Source of the DNA: Actinomycetota bacterium
GTDB lineage: Bacteria > Actinomycetota > Acidimicrobiia > Acidimicrobiales > Microtrichaceae
Reading direction: 5' to 3'
NCBI GenBank assembly: GCA_009700815.1
Contig: WLLG01000036.1
Span: forward strand, 1-11,518
DNA: 11,518 nucleotides
Shown here: one piece after another, positions 7,429-11,518 of the stretch
Position numbering within the stretch: the first letter of the stretch is position 1
How the letters are laid out: every line of letters begins with the position of its first letter
Translations under genes and position numbers: made by a program
The notes under the pieces: model-generated
What the model was told of the DNA's origin: nothing
Databases searched by the model: none
Seen by the model: only the letters and a program-made list of their open reading frames with translations

Positions 7429-8172
7429 TCAATCTCCAAGTTGTTTCATCAGATCGAGCACCCGGTCAGCAGTGGGTTCGATCATCTCATCGCGAATTTT
7501 GCCGTCAGCAAGAAAGATGACGCGGTCTGAGTGCGCAGCGGCACTTGGATCATGGGTCACCATCACAATGGTCTGTCCTAGGTCAGAAACTGCGTGGCGC
7601 ATAAAGTCCAATAAGTCTGTGCCTGATCGTGAATCCAAGTTTCCGGTGGGCTCATCTGCGAACACAATCTGTGGCTGACTCGCCAAAGCACGAGCAACGG
7701 CAACTCGCTGCTGCTGGCCACCAGAGAGCTCGCTGGGGCGGTGGTCAAGACGTGGTCGAAGCCCGACGGTATCGATCACCGTGTCCATCCATTGCTTGTC
7801 GGGCTTTCGGCCAGCCAAGTCCATAGGCAACGTGATGTTCTCGAGTGCAGACAGGGTAGGAATCAGGTTGAAGGCCTGAAACACAAAGCCAATCTTGTCT
7901 CGGCGTAACTCCGTAAGTTGACTCTCGCTCAGATCATCAAGATATGTATCGCCGATAAAGACTCGGCCAGAACTCAGCCGGTCAAGCCCAGCGAGGCAGT
8001 GCATCAACGTAGACTTGCCTGACCCAGATGGTCCCATAATTGCTGTGAAACGGCTCTGCTCAAAGCTGACGGTGACTCCATCGAGAGCGCGAATCTCGGT
8101 CTCGCCATCGCCATAGATTTTACTAGCCTCGATAGAGCCTGCTGCGGCAGTTTCGGTCGCTGTTGAACTCAT
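7429..8172 (-). CDS. ABC transporter ATP-binding protein (MacB/LolD-like)
   Basis: A 247-residue nucleotide-binding subunit that powers the permease encoded just downstream. Walker A is GPSGSGKST at 47-55, the Q-loop glutamine is Gln99, the signature is LSGGQQQR at 149-156, Walker B is IVFADEP at 169-175 with Asp173 and Glu174, and the switch histidine is His207. All residues for ATP hydrolysis are present. The size and the FVFQAFNLIPTLSALENITLP stretch are typical of the MacB/LolD/FtsE group. I place the start at ATG 8172, which has GAAGGG 9 bases upstream at 8182-8187 and gives the usual length. An in-frame GTG at 8286 would add 38 low-complexity residues containing a GAPS duplication; it lacks a good ribosome site. 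The glycosyltransferase gene ends 136 bases before the chosen start. Confidence 0.92.
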   Translation of the reverse strand: MSSTATETAAAGSIEASKIYGDGETEIRALDGVTVSFEQSRFTAIMGPSGSGKSTLMHCLAGLDRLSSGRVFIGDTYLDDLSESQLTELRRDKIGFVFQAFNLIPTLSALENITLPMDLAGRKPDKQWMDTVIDTVGLRPRLDHRPSELSGGQQQRVAVARALASQPQIVFADEPTGNLDSRSGTDLLDFMRHAVSDLGQTIVMVTHDPSAAAHSDRVIFLADGKIRDEMIEPTADRVLDLMKQLGD

Positions 8173-8181
8173 GGTGAGAAG

Positions 8182-8187
8182 CCCTTC
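8182..8187 (-). promoter_or_regulatory. Probable ribosome binding site of the ABC ATPase gene
   Basis: The minus strand reads GAAGGG, ending 9 bases before the ATG at 8172. It favours that start over the in-frame GTG at 8286, which has no comparable site. Confidence 0.45.
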
Positions 8188-8232
8188 GGGTTCGGACGGG
8201 CGGAGCCGCCCTGATGAATGAGAACGTGCATC

Positions 8233-8256
8233 AGAGGGTGCGCCAGAGGGTGCGCC
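8233..8256 (-). repeat. Two 12-base tandem units ahead of the ABC ATPase start
   Basis: AGAGGGTGCGCC (plus strand) occurs exactly at 8233-8244 and 8245-8256. In the ATPase frame each unit encodes a Gly-Ala-Pro-Ser step. The period keeps that frame open, which is compatible with translation but does not prove it. Confidence 0.9.
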
Positions 8257-8308
8257 AGAAAGCTCTGATTGTAGTTCGCTGGGCACCGAAGCCCGGGCGC
8301 GGCCTTGT

Positions 8309-9472
8309 CTATGCAGCGCTGGCGGCCTGAGCGAACAGGTCAGGAGTGCTCAGCAGCGAGGCCTCTTCGGAAAGCACAGGCACGCTTGATTCGGCAGAAT
8401 TTTCAGGAGTTGGCTGCCAAACTCGATTCGAAATTGGTGCAATCCACGAGGCTGCCCAACGCGTCCAATGCTTGGATACCTCGGGTGAAGCCTGCCGAGC
8501 CAACTTGAACATAGAACGCGCTTGTGTGTGCTGCCGCAACCTGGCTGCTGCTACTCCGCCGATGGTTGCGTAGCGGGCGAGCAACATCGCTTCCGGAATC
8601 GGCGTCCGCGCCATTGCGTCGAGAGCCTGCAATGCCCAACTCAACCGAAGTGCATCACCATCTGCGCAGGGCCCATCTGGTGCTTCGTTCCACCTGACCA
8701 AGGGCTCGGGGGTGTAGCTGATGATGTGTCCATCCTCAATCACTGCGGCTGCAAGTCGTTGGCCGATTTCGAGCAGGCTCAAAGCCGGAGCTGCTTCTTG
8801 CTCTTGCCGGCTAGCTAGATCAAAACTGTCTGGGCTAAAGCAGTGCGCTCCTGATTGAGCGGGATCTGCATCGCCAAGGTTCCCAACTCCGGCTGATGTC
8901 ACAGTGGACACCAGCAGGTGAGAAGAGTTCTGCTGGCTGAGAGGCCTAAAGGCACCGACTTGTTCGAGACGTTCGCGACTTGCAGCGAATGTTCCTGACC
9001 GGAAGCAGGCCTTGTACCCGTGATCTACGGGGTGATGCCACTTGCTTGCGGGGTCCACGGGCTGGGGTGAGAGGAGTACTGGTCGAAAGGTGCTCTGAGT
9101 GCCGTCGCGGTAGAACTGTTCTCCTCCGCAACTCACCAACTCGGCCTGCGTGGAATCAATGAGTCGACCCAGACGGGCCAGCCAAGCCGGGGCAACCTCG
9201 TCATCGGGGTCTAGGAACAAAACCCAGCTTCCTCGGGCTTGTTGCATGCCAGCGGAGCGAGCGGCTTCTAGGCCTTGCTGTTCTTGTCGCAAAATGCGGA
9301 CTCGTTTGTCGGCAACTGCGCGAGCGGCTGCGACGCTGTCGTCGGTTGATCCGTCATCCACCAGAATGAGTTCCAGATCAGCAAATGTCTGGGCAACAAC
9401 ACTCGCAATGGCGCGGCCCACTACATCGGCTCGATTTTGTACAGGAATCACCACAGTGAAGCGGGGATGCAC
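8309..9472 (-). CDS. Family 2 glycosyltransferase
   Basis: A 387-residue GT-A-fold glycosyltransferase that should transfer a sugar from a nucleotide-sugar donor on the cytoplasmic side. The N-terminal domain has FTVVIPVQNRADVVGRAI at 5-22, the donor-binding DDGSTDDS at 39-46, GLEAARSAG at 67-75 and the metal-binding DPDD at 88-91. The usual Asn of the ARN motif is Ser here (Ser73). There are no clear membrane segments. The C-terminal part (about 290-345) is helical and Ala/Arg-rich, with an LRQHTQARSMFKLARQAS stretch that resembles a single TPR-like repeat. The start is GTG at 9472, the first standard start in a frame open from 9583; no good ribosome site precedes it. It lies 82 bases after the GT-C-like gene, suggesting joint action in envelope glycan or glycolipid assembly. 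Family call firm, sugar and acceptor unknown. Confidence 0.87.
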   Translation of the reverse strand: MHPRFTVVIPVQNRADVVGRAIASVVAQTFADLELILVDDGSTDDSVAAARAVADKRVRILRQEQQGLEAARSAGMQQARGSWVLFLDPDDEVAPAWLARLGRLIDSTQAELVSCGGEQFYRDGTQSTFRPVLLSPQPVDPASKWHHPVDHGYKACFRSGTFAASRERLEQVGAFRPLSQQNSSHLLVSTVTSAGVGNLGDADPAQSGAHCFSPDSFDLASRQEQEAAPALSLLEIGQRLAAAVIEDGHIISYTPEPLVRWNEAPDGPCADGDALRLSWALQALDAMARTPIPEAMLLARYATIGGVAAARLRQHTQARSMFKLARQASPEVSKHWTRWAASWIAPISNRVWQPTPENSAESSVPVLSEEASLLSTPDLFAQAASAA

Positions 9473-9503
9473 TCCAATAGTGTCGATCAGATCAGGGCTG
9501 ATG

Positions 9504-9548
9504 TGGCGGATACTGGGGCGGCGGATACTGGGGTGGCGGATACTGGGG
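9504..9548 (-). repeat. Three 15-base tandem units between the two glycosyltransferase genes
   Basis: The plus-strand unit TGGCGGATACTGGGG occurs at 9504-9518, 9519-9533 (first base C) and 9534-9548. The array begins 6 bases after the TAA stop of the membrane glycosyltransferase gene (9555-9557) on the minus strand. In the frame of the downstream glycosyltransferase it would read as repeats of Arg-His/Arg-Pro-Ser-Ile, but no standard start codon precedes it in that frame. Confidence 0.95.
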
Positions 9549-9554
9549 TGAGAG

Positions 9555-11294
9555 TTAGCGGGGAGCCTGCATGCGGTACACGCTCAGGTTGCCGCTCTGT
9601 GCCAACTGCGTGAGCGTGAGCCGAGTCTGCAATTGCTGCAGCGTCCACAAGTGTCCGTAGACCGGAGGCTCATCAATCCAGATCAAGCATGAATCAGTGC
9701 TGTCCAGCGTTGCGGTGATTTCTTCGAGGTCAGGAATCTGTTCGCTTGATTCCAATGCACGCTGCTGTGGACTCCATTGAGCCTCATAGTTGGGGTACAG
9801 GCCGTTGGGAAGATTGGAATACAGCTTGCAGTTCGCTGGTAGCGCCTCGAGCGCTGGATTGGCCCGAATCTGTTTGAACAGATCTGCCTCGTAGTTGCCA
9901 ATGAAGTACGGGTGGCCAGCAGCGAAAGCAATCATGGCTACGAAGCCAGCAGCAATATTCGCTGCAGCCCAGACATGAGCACCGCCGTAGCCGAGTTTGA
10001 ACCAGCCGGTCTTGCTCGGTTCTTCCGTATCTGCGCTGGCTCCCGCATCTGCGCTGGCTCCCGTATCTGCACTGTTCAGTCGCGGTAGACGGTCGATGAG
10101 TGCAAGCGCCAGAAACATGAGTGGAAAGTACGCCGGGTACAGCAGCCGCAGATCTAATTGATTGAGTGCAGTCGTGGTTCGCACGTAGAGCATGTAAGCC
10201 ATGTAGAGGATCGGGAAGAACAACAACAGCCCCAGAGTGGTACCGGGAATTTTGATGAGCCGGTGGAAGATCTGCCCGGTGCGCAGTAGTTCCCGTGTTG
10301 GCTGATCTGGCCTAGGCACACGAAGGACTCGCCAAACGAGGTACAGGCCAACGGCTAGAACGCTCAGACCAACTGCTGCCCAAATCTTGGTCAGTCCGTT
10401 GCCAAGACCGGGCAACAAGAACCGGCCAAGGGTGGCAGCAATATCAAAGCCGTTGTCAACTAACCCTCGTGCTGATGGGTGACGTTCCCCAGTGAAGGTC
10501 TCATCGATGGAGTAGTTACGCGCCATCCACAAACCTGGTGCGATGATCGAGACAACCCCGTAGATTGCTCCGTTGCGTACTCGAATCAGCCAACTGCGGT
10601 TCTGGTCAAGCAGTAGCCAGAGTCCGCCGAAAGCAATCAAGACCAAGCCGATATATCGCAAGCCGAATCCAACCCAGACCAAGAGCCCCGACAAAACGAG
10701 TGTGGCAAGTGATCCCGTGCGCCGAAAACGCATCAGCGTCAGCATCCAGGTCATGACCAGAAGTGCAAAGGCCATATCAGTCATCAGAACATGGCCGAGG
10801 CCGATGGTTGACGGACCGAAGGCCAGGACCAGCGTTCCCAGTAGAACTAAGCGCACATTGCTCACGAACAGGCGCAGCAGGCGGTTACCAACAACCACCA
10901 CTGCGGCCGCAACTACAGCATTGAGCAGGATCACTGCGCCCATCGTGTTGAGCGGGGTTACCCATGCAACCCCGGCCATCAATGTTGACCAGATTGGCGG
11001 CCAAATAGTGACCGGCCGCTCCAAGAAGTAGCCGTATCCCTGCCCGTCGAGCAGCGAGTCTGCAATGGCTCGGTATCCAACCCCATCGTCACCAGACGCG
11101 ATGCCGGAGATGTTCGAGATCAACACCGCTAGGGCAGAACAGATTGCGAGGATCAACACATATGGGTAGCTGCCAGCAGCAGAGCCAGAGGAATCTGCTG
11201 CTGGTTTGGTACTTGCTGTTGCCCCGTTCACTACCTCATTGTTTAGTCGGTCGGTGCGGGAACTAGGCGGAGGTAGGGCTTCACTGCGTTCCAT
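9555..11294 (-). CDS. GT-C-like polytopic membrane glycosyltransferase (PMT/ArnT-type, GT39-like)
   Basis: A 579-residue membrane protein. A 42-residue hydrophilic, Ser/Ala-rich N terminus precedes the first helix (about 43-64). The first outer loop has SGDDGVGYRAIADSLLDGQGY (67-87), which fits the acidic catalytic loop of GT-C enzymes using lipid-linked sugars. About ten further helices follow, around 104-226, 242-258, 303-324, 352-372, 385-402 and 440-460. RNYSIDETFTGERHPS (259-274) and LRLLYPAYFPL (382-392) resemble recurring stretches in bacterial members. The region 404-428 is a repeat-rich linker, and residues 463-579 form an extracytoplasmic domain with Cys489 and Cys536, possibly a disulfide. 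It probably adds a sugar to a lipid, glycan or protein outside the membrane. The ATG at 11294 overlaps the peroxiredoxin gene by 52 bases and has poor ribosome-site spacing; GTG at 11231 is an alternative start. Confidence 0.75.
   Translation of the reverse strand: MERSEALPPPSSRTDRLNNEVVNGATASTKPAADSSGSAAGSYPYVLILAICSALAVLISNISGIASGDDGVGYRAIADSLLDGQGYGYFLERPVTIWPPIWSTLMAGVAWVTPLNTMGAVILLNAVVAAAVVVVGNRLLRLFVSNVRLVLLGTLVLAFGPSTIGLGHVLMTDMAFALLVMTWMLTLMRFRRTGSLATLVLSGLLVWVGFGLRYIGLVLIAFGGLWLLLDQNRSWLIRVRNGAIYGVVSIIAPGLWMARNYSIDETFTGERHPSARGLVDNGFDIAATLGRFLLPGLGNGLTKIWAAVGLSVLAVGLYLVWRVLRVPRPDQPTRELLRTGQIFHRLIKIPGTTLGLLLFFPILYMAYMLYVRTTTALNQLDLRLLYPAYFPLMFLALALIDRLPRLNSADTGASADAGASADTEEPSKTGWFKLGYGGAHVWAAANIAAGFVAMIAFAAGHPYFIGNYEADLFKQIRANPALEALPANCKLYSNLPNGLYPNYEAQWSPQQRALESSEQIPDLEEITATLDSTDSCLIWIDEPPVYGHLWTLQQLQTRLTLTQLAQSGNLSVYRMQAPR
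10025..10078 (-). repeat. Three 18-base tandem units encoding a linker in the membrane glycosyltransferase
   Basis: Plus-strand units start at 10025, 10043 and 10061. The first two differ at one base (CCGTATCTGCGCTGGCTC against CCGCATCTGCGCTGGCTC); the third is diverged at its end. They encode the SADTGASADAGASADTEE-like acidic linker at about residues 408-425. This linker lies between membrane helices, probably on a loop where length is not critical. Confidence 0.9.
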
Positions 11295-11518
11295 CCACCT
11301 GGATACTGCAGCTTTGCGTCCTCGTCGCTCACGGCACCAGCGATGATGACATCCTCGCCATGCTTCCAGTTGACCGGCGTTGCGACCTTGTGCTTCGCAG
11401 TGAGTTGAAGGGAATCAACGACTCGAAGAATCTCGTCAAAGTTGCGGCCAGTTGACGCTGGATACGTGATGATCAGCTTGACCTTGTTGTCTGGACCAAT
11501 GACGAACACCGAGCGGAC
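11243..11518 (-). CDS. 1-Cys peroxiredoxin (Prx6-type), C-terminal part (5' end outside window)
   Basis: The last 91 residues of a thiol peroxidase that reduces peroxides with a single peroxidatic cysteine. The frame is open to the window edge. The sequence VRSVFVIGPDNKVKLIITYP, then STGRNFDEILRVVDSLQLTA, then VATPVNWKHGEDVII and W-A-KPYLR follows the 1-Cys peroxiredoxin C-terminal domain residue by residue. This domain forms the dimer interface and covers the active site in the family. The cysteine motif itself lies beyond the edge. The GTG at 11509 is internal, since family-typical residues (VRS) continue upstream of it. The stop TAA at 11243-11245 lies inside the next gene if that gene starts at 11294. 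The enzyme is unrelated in function to the glycosyltransferases that follow. Confidence 0.93.
   Translation of the reverse strand, partial: VRSVFVIGPDNKVKLIITYPASTGRNFDEILRVVDSLQLTAKHKVATPVNWKHGEDVIIAGAVSDEDAKLQYPGGWNAVKPYLRLVPAPTD

Larger units (their letters stand above)
8173..8308 (-). other. Leader region before the ABC ATPase gene, with hairpin and 12-base duplication
   Basis: This 136-base stretch stays open in the ATPase frame. It holds two copies of a 12-base unit (8233-8256) and a GC-rich inverted repeat (GGGCG at 8198-8202 and CGCCC at 8207-8211, loop of 4). The hairpin has no following T-run, so a terminator is unlikely. It could be an untranslated leader, an N-terminal extension of the ATPase, or both. 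Confidence 0.5.

Noticed and set aside
8198..8211. GC-rich hairpin as a terminator of the glycosyltransferase gene.
   Set aside because: No T-run follows on the minus strand and the ABC ATPase start follows closely.
1811..9548. The tandem arrays as a CRISPR array or mobile-element footprint.
   Set aside because: Units are directly abutting, 12-19 bases, unrelated between sites and without spacers, inverted ends or a transposase gene.
11507..11509. GTG as the start of an 88-residue protein.
   Set aside because: The 1-Cys peroxiredoxin sequence continues upstream to the edge; this is the C-terminal piece of a longer gene.

Overview
The window looks like a chromosomal stretch of an actinobacterium (Actinomycetota). 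Three things suggest this. The dehydrogenase at 2645-3487 carries the insertion typical of mycofactocin-coupled enzymes. The protein at 4359-4748 closely resembles the mycobacterial F420-dependent biliverdin reductase type (Rv2074-like). The helicase at the left edge is of the large Lhr type common in actinobacteria. Base composition is moderately GC-rich by eye and GTG/TTG starts occur. I cannot name a genus; an environmental, non-mycobacterial lineage (for example Acidimicrobiia) is a guess.

Layout: a plus-strand run faces a minus-strand run, converging at about 4302-4358. The plus run is the C-terminal two-thirds of Lhr helicase (1-2606, cut by the window edge), a mycofactocin-type short-chain dehydrogenase (2645-3487), a ketosteroid-isomerase-like protein with its full catalytic triad (3542-3937) and a small SdpI-like membrane protein (about 3921-4301). 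The minus run, read from right to left, is the C-terminal part of a 1-Cys peroxiredoxin (11243-11518, cut by the edge), a large GT-C-like membrane glycosyltransferase (9555-11294), a family 2 glycosyltransferase (8309-9472), an ABC ATPase (7429-8172), its FtsX/MacB-type permease (4777-7422) and the F420-type PPOX protein (4359-4748). Genes are tightly packed, and no gene-free stretch exceeds 300 bases. I saw no RNA gene, insertion sequence, CRISPR array or convincing terminator.

How the genes may work together: the dehydrogenase and isomerase form a plausible two-step unit in which a hydroxyl is oxidised to a ketone and the beta,gamma double bond then moves into conjugation, as in conversion of a 3-beta-hydroxy-delta5 steroid to a delta4-3-ketosteroid. 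A single in-frame TAG separates them, with no stop codon in the 18 codons before the isomerase ATG. The ATPase and permease form one exporter or lipid/lipoprotein-type transporter. The two glycosyltransferases suggest cell-envelope glycan or glycolipid assembly.

The most unusual structural theme is short tandem duplications. They lie at or just after the stop codons of three genes (19-, 16- and 15-base periods). They also occur inside low-complexity protein linkers, where the periods (12, 18 and 12 bases) are multiples of three.
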